Part shown: positions 1 to 6,929 of the stretch, in pieces | Layout of the letters: each line of letters starts with the position of its first letter | How positions within the stretch are numbered: the first letter of the stretch is position 1 | Assembly: GCA_015663855.1 (NCBI GenBank) | Contig: DQRJ01000062.1 | Location: 1 to 10,839, forward strand | DNA from: Flavobacteriales bacterium | Lineage (GTDB): Bacteria; Bacteroidota; Bacteroidia; Flavobacteriales_D; Sanyastnellaceae | Length of the DNA stretch: 10,839 nucleotides | Direction: 5' to 3' | Translations under genes and position numbers: made by a program | The notes under the pieces: model-generated | Seen by the model: only the letters and a program-made list of their open reading frames with translations | What the model was told of the DNA's origin: nothing | Database searches by the model: none

Positions 1-330
1 AAATTAGAGGCTATCGTTAACCGCACTAAGAAAGGTGGTGGTGAGATTGTGAACCTCCTTGGAACTTCTGCTTGGTATGCACCTGGTGCTGCTGCGGCTC
101 AGATGGTTGAGGCTATTGTTAAAGACCAAAGACGTGTTTTCCCAGCTTGCGTTTGGATGCAAGGTGAGTACGGTATCTCAGATATTTACCTCGGAGTACC
201 AGTAATCTTAGGTAAGAATGGAATCGAGAAAGTGATTGAACTTGATCTAAACGAAGAAGAGCGTGCTATGCTTGCTGACAGTGAAAAAGCTGTTCGTGAA
301 GTAAAAGCTATCCTCGACGGAATGAACTAA
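1..330 (+). CDS. mdh: Malate dehydrogenase, C-terminal part (5' end outside window)
   Basis: The reading frame is open from base 1 and ends at TAA 328-330, giving the last 109 residues of an NAD-dependent malate dehydrogenase, the cytosolic TCA-cycle enzyme that interconverts malate and oxaloacetate. The visible part begins KLEAIVNRTKKGGGEIVNLL and contains the family's C-terminal signature GTSAWYAPGAAAAQMVEAI, followed by a strand-rich segment with GEYGISDIYLGVPVILGKNG and a terminal helix (NEEERAMLADSEKAV). This matches the LDH-like MDH type of about 310 residues common in Bacteroidota. The NAD-binding Rossmann fold and the catalytic Asp/His pair lie upstream of the window and cannot be checked. 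A GTG at 49 is in frame but is internal, because the homologous sequence continues upstream of it to the window edge. The gene converges on the FG-GAP gene and probably ends at the hairpins at 341-361 and 396-419. Confidence 0.95.
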   Translation, partial: KLEAIVNRTKKGGGEIVNLLGTSAWYAPGAAAAQMVEAIVKDQRRVFPACVWMQGEYGISDIYLGVPVILGKNGIEKVIELDLNEEERAMLADSEKAVREVKAILDGMN

Positions 331-337
331 CGTAATA

Positions 338-363
338 AAAAAAGCTCCGAACTGAGTTTTTAT
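338..363. terminator. Weak, possibly bidirectional terminator between converging genes
   Basis: An A-rich run, a short CTC/GAG stem with a one-base bulge and a T-rich run (about AAAAA-G-CTC-cgaact-GAG-TTTTT) lie between the convergent mdh and FG-GAP stops. Because A-tract and T-tract flank the stem on both sides, it could act on either strand. The stem is only about 8 pairs, mostly A-T, with a bulged G, so it is a weak candidate. It is the only hairpin seen just past the FG-GAP stop in the minus direction. Confidence 0.35.
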
Positions 364-385
364 AAAGCTCTTAATTGAGTTTTAT
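341..385. repeat. Tandem imperfect duplication of a ~22-bp hairpin unit
   Basis: Two adjacent copies can be read directly: aaagctccgaactgagtttt at 341-360 (running on to 363) and aaagctcttaattgagtttt at 364-383 (running on to 385). They share the flanks aaagctc and tgagtttt(t)at and differ only in the middle. Each copy can form a small CTC/GAG hairpin. The second copy contains the stop codon and last codons of the minus-strand FG-GAP gene, while the first lies just downstream of that stop. A local duplication of the gene's 3' end is the simplest explanation. Confidence 0.6.
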
Positions 386-2689
386 CCAACGAACGGGAGG
401 TCCAATAGGGCCTCCTTTTCTATTGCGTAAAAGACTGCCTCTGCCGTTATTATCATTTTCAACGATTGATACAATATAAATCCCACTAGCCCAATCTAAT
501 GTGGATATACTTCCATTTGTGATCGTTGAACTTAATGTATGTATGGGTGATGTGAAAACGGTTATTCCTAATTCATTCCTAACTAATATATGAGCACTGT
601 GCAGATTAGAAGTATGAAGGTTTGTTACCGAGAATTCCCAGTTTAATACATCTGTTCCTGGGTTTGGGAATAAGTTAAAAGTGTTATTTGAGAAAGTGTT
701 GAAATGATTCTCAATATCAGAAGTAGAAGAATCCCCAGAGATGTAACATCGAAGGCCACCATTTTGGATACCGATTAAACAATCCACTATGGTATCGCCG
801 TTTAAATCGGCAAAAGCAGCCCCTGCTCGAAAGCCATCCCCACCATTTCCAGCCGCGATAACCTCGTTATTCGTTTCTAGTAATTCTACTTCGAAATCCG
901 TCGTGGCAATTCCAAACGCCTGAACAGTCCCCGTCTCATTCCCCACTAAAACATGGATCCCTTCATCATCCTTGAATAGGGCGGGAGTGGAGTAACCATT
1001 TATGCCCAGGATATTCGTAACGTGAATGTTGCCCCAATCGTCACCGAAAGAATCGCTAACGACTTTACACCAAACCGGCGACGAGCTATCACCACAATTG
1101 AGGAAAAGCGTTAAAGTCCCATTCTTTTCTCCCACAACAAGATCGAGAAGACCGTCTTCATTAATGTCGATTAATTGAGGAGCTGCGAATTGGCCTATAT
1201 CTATTGTAATTCCTTCGCTATCAAAAATAGAAAGTTCAGAAATTTGCATCGAAGGCATGAATCCTTGACCTGCATTGTTTTGGAATCGGTGCATCAGCCC
1301 TAGCTCATCGCCGACGATAAGGTCGAGGTCTCCATCTCCATCAAGATCTCCCATAGCTGGAAAAGCGCTTTCAATACCGTAAGTAGCGAGATCAACAGTG
1401 TCTTGAATTTGGTGATCGAATACAGGATGAGTAGTCGTCCCTGTATTTCTGAAAAGCAAAAGTGAGGTAGGCGTATTATCTACGCTTGTGTATTTTTCCT
1501 TATTAGCAATTACAAGGTCTAGAAGGCCATCCCCGTCTAAATCGATTAGCAATGGATACGCTCCCCGACCTAAATCTATCATCCCTTCCTGAATGAAATC
1601 ATTCTGAATATATTCCCAAGTAGGATTCAAATCCTCCCCCGTATTTCTCAAATAATGCACGCTCGCATCGTCGTCAGTTTCTAAGTAGGTGTTAGGGCTG
1701 AAGACCAAATCTCGCACACCATCGTTATCCACATCGAGGTGATAGGCAGCGGGAAATCTTTGGCAATTAAGAGCTTGGGTTCCTCCAGTGAGAAGTGGAA
1801 AGTTGAGGTCGACAAAAATTGCACTGTCCTGGTAATCTACCGCATCTTCCATTAATACTGCGAGTGAGTTAGGGAATGAGACATCGCCTATCAAAAGATC
1901 GAGCGGGCCTTCGTTGTCGAGCTGTAAACTCGTTATCGATCCGCCAGCATGAACAGCATCCCTAGGGTCTGCGACATTATAAGCGCAATCGAAATTATCG
2001 CCAATAAAAAGGGCGTTATTTTCCGAAGCTTCTCCGAGCATTCCGTAACATCTATTAGTACATGTCATTTCGAGACCACAGCTCGTTTCACCCTGAAATT
2101 GGTAAAGCGTACTTGAAGTTTCGGTAAACGATATAATATCGATATCCCCATCTCCGTCATGGTCTAAAATTGCAGGGATATCCAACCCCAAACATATCAC
2201 AGGTAACATTTCCGGCCCCGCTCCTAAATCGTACGAAGCAAGTAACGGCGTCGCCACCGCCTCAAACATCGACTCCTCCGGATCTTCCGTAATATTACGA
2301 TATACGTAAATGCCATTTTGATGACTTGTGAAGATATCAGGACGGCCGTCACAATCGTAATCTCGAAGTAGACACCAATCTACCATTTCAGGCCAACCTT
2401 TCACCCATTCCGGTCGATAAACCCAGCCCGCATCAGTTCTTTCAAAGGCTAACAAACGAAACCCATCCCTTTCGAATGCGAACAAATCTTCATCCCCGTC
2501 AAAGTCAAAATCTATAGGCGACCATTGCGGAGCGGTAAAACCTCCGACCCATGGATTAGGCAAAGTATCCCCATAGATGACCACTGGAATTACGCCCTGC
2601 TTAAACTCATCTGGGAATTGAGCGAATAGCCCCGCCGATTTTAAGATGAGAGTAATTAATAAAACTAAGCAACTAATTTGATATCTCAT
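371..2689 (-). CDS. Secreted FG-GAP/VCBS repeat protein with T9SS sorting domain
   Basis: The 772-residue product is exported and probably surface-attached or released; no enzymatic role is recognised. Residues 1-23 form a signal peptide (MRYQIS, then a hydrophobic run ending GLFAQ). The body is an integrin-like beta-propeller of FG-GAP/VCBS units with Ca-binding-type loops at about residues 60-70 (DFDGDEDLF), 110-120 (DYDCDGRPDIF), 175-187 (DHDGDGDIDII), 257-268, 317-330 (DVDNDGVRDLVF), 382-394 (DLDGDGLLDLV), 447-460 (DLDGDGDLDLIVG), 507-520 and 627-640. A small cysteine cluster sits at 204, 210 and 214. Residues about 670-772 resemble a type A T9SS C-terminal domain: NLFPNPGTDVLNW, then LDWASGIYIVSIVE, ending RWIKLN. 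Between VENDNNG and the end is an extra stretch of about 16 residues rich in Gly, Pro and Arg that type A domains normally lack. The start lies 19 bases past the fasciclin gene stop, suggesting co-transcription. Such proteins serve as adhesins or scaffolds, but the ligand cannot be told. Confidence 0.88.
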   Translation of the reverse strand: MRYQISCLVLLITLILKSAGLFAQFPDEFKQGVIPVVIYGDTLPNPWVGGFTAPQWSPIDFDFDGDEDLFAFERDGFRLLAFERTDAGWVYRPEWVKGWPEMVDWCLLRDYDCDGRPDIFTSHQNGIYVYRNITEDPEESMFEAVATPLLASYDLGAGPEMLPVICLGLDIPAILDHDGDGDIDIISFTETSSTLYQFQGETSCGLEMTCTNRCYGMLGEASENNALFIGDNFDCAYNVADPRDAVHAGGSITSLQLDNEGPLDLLIGDVSFPNSLAVLMEDAVDYQDSAIFVDLNFPLLTGGTQALNCQRFPAAYHLDVDNDGVRDLVFSPNTYLETDDDASVHYLRNTGEDLNPTWEYIQNDFIQEGMIDLGRGAYPLLIDLDGDGLLDLVIANKEKYTSVDNTPTSLLLFRNTGTTTHPVFDHQIQDTVDLATYGIESAFPAMGDLDGDGDLDLIVGDELGLMHRFQNNAGQGFMPSMQISELSIFDSEGITIDIGQFAAPQLIDINEDGLLDLVVGEKNGTLTLFLNCGDSSSPVWCKVVSDSFGDDWGNIHVTNILGINGYSTPALFKDDEGIHVLVGNETGTVQAFGIATTDFEVELLETNNEVIAAGNGGDGFRAGAAFADLNGDTIVDCLIGIQNGGLRCYISGDSSTSDIENHFNTFSNNTFNLFPNPGTDVLNWEFSVTNLHTSNLHSAHILVRNELGITVFTSPIHTLSSTITNGSISTLDWASGIYIVSIVENDNNGRGSLLRNRKGGPIGPPVRWIKLN
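396..419 (+). terminator. Intrinsic terminator for mdh, inside the opposing gene
   Basis: On the plus strand GGAGGTCC (396-403), loop AATA (404-407) and GGGCCTCC (408-415) form an 8-pair stem with one U-G wobble, followed by TTTT and a T-containing tail (416-421). This is a typical Rho-independent terminator and is better than the weak hairpin at 338-363. It lies 65 bases past the mdh stop and inside the last codons of the minus-strand FG-GAP gene, where it encodes GGPIGPP. On the minus strand the wobble becomes a C-A mismatch and no T-tract follows, so it should work mainly for the plus strand. Confidence 0.6.
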
Positions 2690-2708
2690 CTTTAAAATAA
2701 TAAAGTGA

Positions 2709-3359
2709 CTATTTCGCTAGCTTTGGGTAGTAAACAAGGTCATCCATTCCTATAATAGATCCCATCTTTGTGTTTATACTTCCTGATCTAACGTGAGCAC
2801 CGTTAAAATTAATCCCACCTTCATTTGTCAGATCAAAGCTCTCCCCAGTATGAACCCTCCAACTTCTCTCATCTGTGAATGCCTTGTATTCCATAGAAAT
2901 ATCAATAATATGATAGCTGATAAATTCATCTAGTAGCTCTTCGTTACCTGGGCGCAGTAGATCTTTGAAATTAGGCAGTACATCAAATGCTTTATCCACT
3001 GGTGCCAAAACTGTAACATCTCCGTTATGAATGTGCTTTGCAAGATTAGACTTAGACATAAGACTCGTAAAAATCGGGTAGTCATCCGAAGTGATTAAGT
3101 ACTTATAAGCGCTACTCATATTGTTTTCTGTAGCTCGGGCGTCATTATTCTTTGCTTCTTGTCTACGTTTTAAGAGACGCATTCCTCTTTTTTCTGCCTC
3201 GGTTAAGTTTTTTAAACCGTTAGGCAGTCCAGAATCTTCAGAATTTTCAGCAGCTGTTGTCGTTTGAGTTTGGTCTGTATTGTCTGAAGAATCAGAACTG
3301 TTACACGACAACAAAGCAACGACAGATAAGCTTAGAAGGATAGTTAGATGTTTAATCAT
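2709..3359 (-). CDS. Fasciclin (FAS1) domain lipoprotein
   Basis: With the start at 3359 the product has 216 residues. It opens with a lipoprotein signal peptide (MIKHLTILLSLSVVALLSC) whose lipobox LLSC places the lipidated cysteine at residue 19. A low-complexity Ser/Asp/Thr linker follows (about 20-45), then a charged helix (LTEAEKRGMRLLKRRQEAK, 52-70). Residues about 83-213 form one FAS1 domain: the H1-type motif TVLAPVDKAF at 116-125 and the conserved YH at 149-150 are clear. FAS1 domains mediate adhesion or protein-protein contact at the cell surface. An in-frame ATG at 3488 would add 43 residues, but it would bury the signal peptide and overlap the pckA start, so 3359 is preferred; 3398 is a third, unlikely option. 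The gene lies 19 bases upstream of the FG-GAP gene, suggesting a two-gene surface-protein operon. The ligand is unknown. Confidence 0.82.
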   Translation of the reverse strand: MIKHLTILLSLSVVALLSCNSSDSSDNTDQTQTTTAAENSEDSGLPNGLKNLTEAEKRGMRLLKRRQEAKNNDARATENNMSSAYKYLITSDDYPIFTSLMSKSNLAKHIHNGDVTVLAPVDKAFDVLPNFKDLLRPGNEELLDEFISYHIIDISMEYKAFTDERSWRVHTGESFDLTNEGGINFNGAHVRSGSINTKMGSIIGMDDLVYYPKLAK

Positions 3360-3437
3360 GTTGTAAAGATAAATCGAATAGTGGGTGGTCGTTGACATGT
3401 TGTGAACAAAATCTTCATCTTTAGAGAATCTTATACA

Positions 3438-3445
3438 TACCTTTG
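3438..3445 (+). promoter_or_regulatory. Bacteroidota -7 element TACCTTTG of the pckA promoter
   Basis: The 120-base divergent region between the fasciclin and pckA starts contains TACCTTTG, a full match to the Bacteroidota sigma-factor -7 consensus TAnnTTTG, on the pckA strand. It ends 34 bases before the pckA ATG, predicting transcription start near 3450 and a leader of roughly 30 bases. No convincing -33 TTTG is seen at the usual spacing (the nearest is a TTC at 3414-3416). No Shine-Dalgarno sequence precedes the ATG, as is usual in this phylum. Confidence 0.5.
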
Positions 3446-3479
3446 CAGAAGGAATCTTAATGATTAATTCCTCAACAAC

Positions 3480-5093
3480 ATGAAGCACGTCGGCAATACC
3501 CCGTTTAGGGCCTCGCTAGAAGCTATTGGATTAGAAGGTGTTGCATGCGCACACTGGAATCTCCCTCCCTCAAAACTTATTTTACAGACTCTTCTTCGCG
3601 GAGAAGGTGTCCTTGCGGATTCAGGAGCTTTGTCTATTAAAACAGGCAAGTTTACTGGTAGATCTCCCAAGGATAGATTCATAGTCGATGATGGTAAGAC
3701 CACCTCTCGTGTGGATTGGGGTGATATAAACCAAAAAATGACTCCAGATCACTTCGGCACTCTATTAGCAGATGTGCAGGAATACATGGAGGGTAAGAGT
3801 GTTTACGTAAGAGATGCTGCTGTGGGAGCTGATCCGAACACTAGCATTAATGTAAGGGTTATTACCGAAAAATCTTGGTCTAATCTATTCGTACATAATA
3901 TGTTCTTACGATTAGATGCTGAGGCGGTTTGGTTAGCTGATCCGGCATGGCACATCGTGTGCGCACCAGGATTTCAAGCGAATCCTGATATCCACGGTTG
4001 TCGTCAAGGAAACGTAAGTGCGATTGATTTCACTAGGAAGATTATCGTTGTTGCTGGAAGTGGCTACACTGGTGAGATTAAGAAGGGAATGTTCTCAGTA
4101 ATGAATTTCGAACTTCCTGAAGTACATAACGTACTTCCGATGCACTGTTCTTCAAACGTTAATGCAGATGGTGATGTAGCGGTGTTCTTCGGTCTAAGTG
4201 GAACGGGTAAAACTACACTGAGTAGTGATCCTAACAGAAGCTTAATCGGGGATGATGAGCACGGATGGACTAATGATGGTGTGTTCAATATGGAAGGCGG
4301 TTGTTACGCTAAAACTATTGATCTAAGCCCTGAGGGAGAGCCTCAAATTTTCAATGCGATTAAGTATGGAGCTCTTTTAGAAAACATCGGTTTTGAAGAA
4401 GATGGAGTTACACCTAATTACGAAGACGATTCGATTACACCTAACACTCGCGTTTCTTACCCTGTAGATTATATCCCAGGTGCAGTCGAGAGTGGTATGG
4501 GAGGTCATCCAACTGACGTTTTCTTCCTTACTTGTGATGCTTTCGGAGTATTACCTCCAGTTAGTAAGCTTGACGCAAACCAAGCGATGTTCCATTTCAT
4601 TAGTGGTTACACTGCTAAAGTTGCCGGTACGGAAGCTGATGTTATAGAGCCTCAGACTACGTTCTCTGCTTGTTTCGGAGCTCCTTTCCTTCCTTTAGCG
4701 CCTACCGACTATGCAAATATGCTAGGAGAGCGCATCGAGAAACACGGAGTTAGAATGTGGCTTGTGAATACAGGTTGGACTGGAGGTGGCTACGGAGTCG
4801 GTGCGAGAATGAAACTCAAGTACACGCGTGCTATGATTACAGCTGCTCTTAGGGGTGAGTTGAATGAGGATACAATGCGTACTGACGAGGTGTTTGGCCT
4901 TAAAGTTCCGACATCTTGCCCTGGTGTTCCAGATGAAATTCTTACGCCTCGCGAGACTTGGGCTGATAAAGCTGAATATGATAAAGTAGCTATGGATTTA
5001 GCCCAAAGATTTATCAAAAACTTCGAGAAGTTTAACGGTACAGCCACAGACGATATGCGTTCAGGTGGACCTCTCGTTGCAGTGAAAAGCTAA
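3480..5093 (+). CDS. pckA: Phosphoenolpyruvate carboxykinase (ATP)
   Basis: This cytosolic enzyme converts oxaloacetate plus ATP to phosphoenolpyruvate, CO2 and ADP, the entry step of gluconeogenesis; it can also run as a carboxylating anaplerotic enzyme. The 537-residue length fits the ATP-dependent family. Key motifs are present: substrate-binding GRSPKDRF (60-67, Arg61), the metal-site Lys202 in EIKKGMFS and His222 in MHCSSNVN, the kinase P-loop GLSGTGKTT (238-246), the second metal-binding motif LIGDDEHGW (255-263, Asp258/Asp259), and the adenine/phosphate-site arginine in NTRVSYP (Arg324). The C-terminal lid shows NTGWTGGGYGVGARM. Nothing essential is missing. ATG 3480 follows a consensus -7 element. 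rsmE begins 24 bases after the stop on the same strand with no terminator visible between, so the two may share a transcript. Mdh, encoded at the left edge of the window, makes its substrate oxaloacetate. Confidence 0.98.
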   Translation: MKHVGNTPFRASLEAIGLEGVACAHWNLPPSKLILQTLLRGEGVLADSGALSIKTGKFTGRSPKDRFIVDDGKTTSRVDWGDINQKMTPDHFGTLLADVQEYMEGKSVYVRDAAVGADPNTSINVRVITEKSWSNLFVHNMFLRLDAEAVWLADPAWHIVCAPGFQANPDIHGCRQGNVSAIDFTRKIIVVAGSGYTGEIKKGMFSVMNFELPEVHNVLPMHCSSNVNADGDVAVFFGLSGTGKTTLSSDPNRSLIGDDEHGWTNDGVFNMEGGCYAKTIDLSPEGEPQIFNAIKYGALLENIGFEEDGVTPNYEDDSITPNTRVSYPVDYIPGAVESGMGGHPTDVFFLTCDAFGVLPPVSKLDANQAMFHFISGYTAKVAGTEADVIEPQTTFSACFGAPFLPLAPTDYANMLGERIEKHGVRMWLVNTGWTGGGYGVGARMKLKYTRAMITAALRGELNEDTMRTDEVFGLKVPTSCPGVPDEILTPRETWADKAEYDKVAMDLAQRFIKNFEKFNGTATDDMRSGGPLVAVKS

Positions 5094-5117
5094 TAAACTA
5101 GCTAATACTTTTTAAGA

Positions 5118-5843
5118 ATGCGCTCTCTCTACGTACAGAACTTAAGGGAGGGGTGTTTTGAATTACCCGAAGACGAAGCACGCCATGCCTCAAGGGTCTT
5201 GCGAGCAACAGTCGGAGATACATATCTTCTTATCGACGGTGTGGGAGGGACTGCTGAAGGCGTGTTTGTCGAAGTTTCGAAGCGTAATTGTTTAGTCGAA
5301 GTATCTTCAATTACAAGAGAAGAACGACCTTCTTTCGGATTAACTATGATAGTATCTCCCACGAAATCTACGGATAGATTCGAGTGGTTTCTAGAAAAAG
5401 CTGTAGAGATAGGAATTGAGAGAATTTTACCTGTTTGGACTGAAAGATCAGAAAGAAAAGTAGAGAAATTTAAGAGATGGAATAAAGTCCTCGTTTCAGC
5501 AATGAAGCAATCTCAGAGATCCTGGTTACCGGTTTTACACGCAGCCACGACCCTGCAGGAAGCACTAAGTACTCTAACGGAGCCTATCATCGCAAACGGA
5601 TTCTATGTAGCTCATTGTATGGACGAGTTTGAGGAAGGAGGGAAGAAGCATTTACTTTCAGTTCTGCCAGCCTCGCAATCGGCAATAATAGCAATCGGTC
5701 CAGAAGGCGATTTCACCCAAGACGAAGTAAAGATGATGCTTAGCAAAGGTGGCGTTGAAATATCCCTAGGCGAAAGTAGATTGAGAACTGAAACCGCAGC
5801 TCTTTCCGCAGTAGCATTCTTCGAGGCTAAGCAGAACCTTTAA
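5118..5843 (+). CDS. rsmE: 16S rRNA (uracil-1498-N3)-methyltransferase RsmE
   Basis: This SAM-dependent SPOUT-class enzyme methylates N3 of U1498 in helix 44 of 16S rRNA at the decoding site. The 241-residue product has the family layout: an N-terminal PUA-like RNA-binding domain (about 1-68, with RHASRVLRATVGD at 22-34) and a C-terminal trefoil-knot domain. Diagnostic motifs are KSTDRFEWFLEKAVEIGI (83-100), AMKQSQRS (128-135), the SAM-binding-loop motif IGPEGDFT (193-200; GPEG is the conserved core) and LGESRLRTETAAL (217-229). Length is normal and no motif is missing. It begins 24 bases after pckA on the same strand and probably depends on the pckA promoter. Its stop is only 8 bases from that of the convergent DUF551-like gene, and no clear terminator was found in that gap. 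Confidence 0.95.
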   Translation: MRSLYVQNLREGCFELPEDEARHASRVLRATVGDTYLLIDGVGGTAEGVFVEVSKRNCLVEVSSITREERPSFGLTMIVSPTKSTDRFEWFLEKAVEIGIERILPVWTERSERKVEKFKRWNKVLVSAMKQSQRSWLPVLHAATTLQEALSTLTEPIIANGFYVAHCMDEFEEGGKKHLLSVLPASQSAIIAIGPEGDFTQDEVKMMLSKGGVEISLGESRLRTETAALSAVAFFEAKQNL

Positions 5844-5851
5844 GCAAACAT

Positions 5852-6133
5852 CTAATCTAAAATTTCTGGCCCTTCTGGTATAGCCTTCCAGTGTGTCACG
5901 TCATTGAAGAAGTGATTGCTATTCCCCTCTCCCGACCAAAAGTGAATTCCGTATTTCTTACTTTTCTCTTCGTTTCCCTTGTAAAAATTCTTCCGAAAGT
6001 GCAAAACCATGACTTCTCGTATTTCAAATTCAAGTTCCATTCCCGGTAGGAAGGCTTTATTATCTGGAATAAATGCAATTACCCTCTGATTGTCAGAAGG
6101 AAGTTCTTTTTCTATGTCTATCCAGTCGCTCAT
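5852..6133 (-). CDS. Small DUF551-like protein
   Basis: This 93-residue soluble protein of unknown function has no signal peptide or membrane segment. It shows the outline of the DUF551 family: an N-terminal W-I-x(5)-LP (WIDIEKELP, residues 4-12), a central variable part, and a C-terminal HWKAIPEGPE (81-90) equivalent to the family's usual HW..LPE.P ending. FWSGEG at 65-70 is also compatible. Its ATG overlaps the stop of the upstream crotonase gene in an ATGA arrangement (6130-6133), so translation is probably coupled and the two are co-transcribed. DUF551 proteins are most often met in phage and accessory regions, so a chromosomal copy tied to a CoA-metabolism gene is unusual. Family assignment is from motif memory; no function is claimed. 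Confidence 0.75.
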   Translation of the reverse strand: MSDWIDIEKELPSDNQRVIAFIPDNKAFLPGMELEFEIREVMVLHFRKNFYKGNEEKSKKYGIHFWSGEGNSNHFFNDVTHWKAIPEGPEILD

Positions 6134-6909
6134 TTACCGATGAATTTCGGAGCTCTTTTTTCTAAGAATGAAGCTACTCCTTCTGCATAATCAATAGAAT
6201 CGGCTGCGCGGAATTGGTAATCAAGTTCCACAGCGAGTTGTTCGTCAAGGCTAAGGTCCATTCCTTTATGGAATGCCGCCTTAGTTAATCCTAATGCGTA
6301 TGTGGGCATCGCAGCAAGCTTAGTCGAGAGCTTATCTACTTCCGCTTCGAACTCATCATCTTCAACCGATTTATAGATGAGCCCCACATCTACAGCGTCA
6401 TCAGCGGTTAATTTATTTCCGAAGAAAGCTAGAGCTTTCGCTCGTTGCATTCCCACAAGACGAGGTAACCACCAGGTTCCCCCACTATCTGGAATCAGCC
6501 CGATTTTCGAGAACGCCTGAATGAACGAAGCGCTTTTTCGTGCAATAGTAAGGTCACACGCAATAGCAATGTTCGCGCCTGCACCTGCTGCAACTCCGTT
6601 AACGGCAGCAATTATCGGCTTGCGCATATTGAAAATACGTCTGATACTAGCATTGTATGTCTCCTCAACAATCACTTTGAAATTAGGCGCATCAGGTGCA
6701 GTTACTTCTTTCAAATCTTGCCCGGCACAAAAAGCGCGACCTTCTCCAGTAATAACTAGACATCTTACAGAGTCGTCTTCAGAAGCTAAGTCTAATTCCT
6801 TTTGGAACGCTTTACCCATCTCTCTGTCGAAGCTATTAAATGCTTGAGGGCGATTGAGAATAATGAACCTAACGGCTCCCTTATTCACGATTTTTATCGA
6901 TTCTGACAT
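6130..6909 (-). CDS. paaG: Crotonase-fold enzyme, PaaG-like enoyl-CoA isomerase
   Basis: The 259-residue protein belongs to the enoyl-CoA hydratase/isomerase family, which acts on CoA thioesters in the cytosol. The oxyanion-hole segments are AFCAGQDL (59-66) and NGVAAGAGANIAIACDL (104-120). Aligning FIQAFSKIGLIPDSGGTWW (129-147) with mitochondrial crotonase puts Phe133 where the hydratase has its first catalytic Glu, so simple hydratase activity is unlikely. Asp141 in LIPDSGG is the probable acid. The overall pattern (AFCAGQDL, GLIPDSGGTWWLPRL) resembles PaaG, the epoxyphenylacetyl-CoA to oxepin-CoA isomerase of phenylacetate catabolism, which also shifts enoyl-CoA double bonds. No other paa gene is in the window, so the pathway cannot be confirmed. 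The stop overlaps the start of the DUF551-like gene by four bases. The strong terminator of the upstream unit ends only about 20 bases before the ATG, so the promoter must be short or overlap it. Confidence 0.85.
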   Translation of the reverse strand: MSESIKIVNKGAVRFIILNRPQAFNSFDREMGKAFQKELDLASEDDSVRCLVITGEGRAFCAGQDLKEVTAPDAPNFKVIVEETYNASIRRIFNMRKPIIAAVNGVAAGAGANIAIACDLTIARKSASFIQAFSKIGLIPDSGGTWWLPRLVGMQRAKALAFFGNKLTADDAVDVGLIYKSVEDDEFEAEVDKLSTKLAAMPTYALGLTKAAFHKGMDLSLDEQLAVELDYQFRAADSIDYAEGVASFLEKRAPKFIGK

Positions 6910-6913
6910 ATGG

Positions 6914-6921
6914 CTAAGTTA
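6914..6921 (-). promoter_or_regulatory. Possible -7 element TAACTTAG before the PaaG-like gene
   Basis: On the minus strand TAACTTAG matches TAnnTTTG at five of six defined positions and ends four bases before the ATG of the PaaG-like gene. The space between the upstream terminator and the ATG is only about 20 bases, so a promoter is needed close by. If this is the -7 box, the transcript would start at or next to the ATG and be leaderless or nearly so. Weak evidence in AT-rich sequence. Confidence 0.25.
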
Positions 6922-6929
6922 AGCACGAA

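Noticed and set aside
371..440. Frameshift or sequencing error at the 3' end of the FG-GAP gene
   Set aside because: The odd Gly/Pro/Arg segment raised this, but the same frame continues into RWIKLN and a stop, a normal sorting-domain ending, so an in-frame insertion fits better.
3360..3488. 43-residue N-terminal extension of the fasciclin protein from ATG 3488
   Set aside because: It would bury a complete lipoprotein signal peptide and lipobox inside the protein and overlap the start of divergent pckA. The ATG at 3359 gives a normal lipoprotein.
3464..5047. Minus-strand open frames inside pckA (3464-3703, 4064-4288, 4790-5047)
   Set aside because: They are antisense to a fully conserved pckA, show no recognisable domain, and are explained as shadows of its codons.
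5844..5900. Terminator between rsmE and the DUF551-like gene (CTGG/CCAG pairing around 5867-5893)
   Set aside because: The stem is only four pairs with a long loop and no T-tract, so it is not supportable.
6521..6847. 108-codon plus-strand frame antisense to the PaaG-like gene
   Set aside because: It mirrors conserved crotonase motifs on the other strand, and its Ala/Ile/Ser-rich composition is that of a frame shadow. No promoter or family match was seen.
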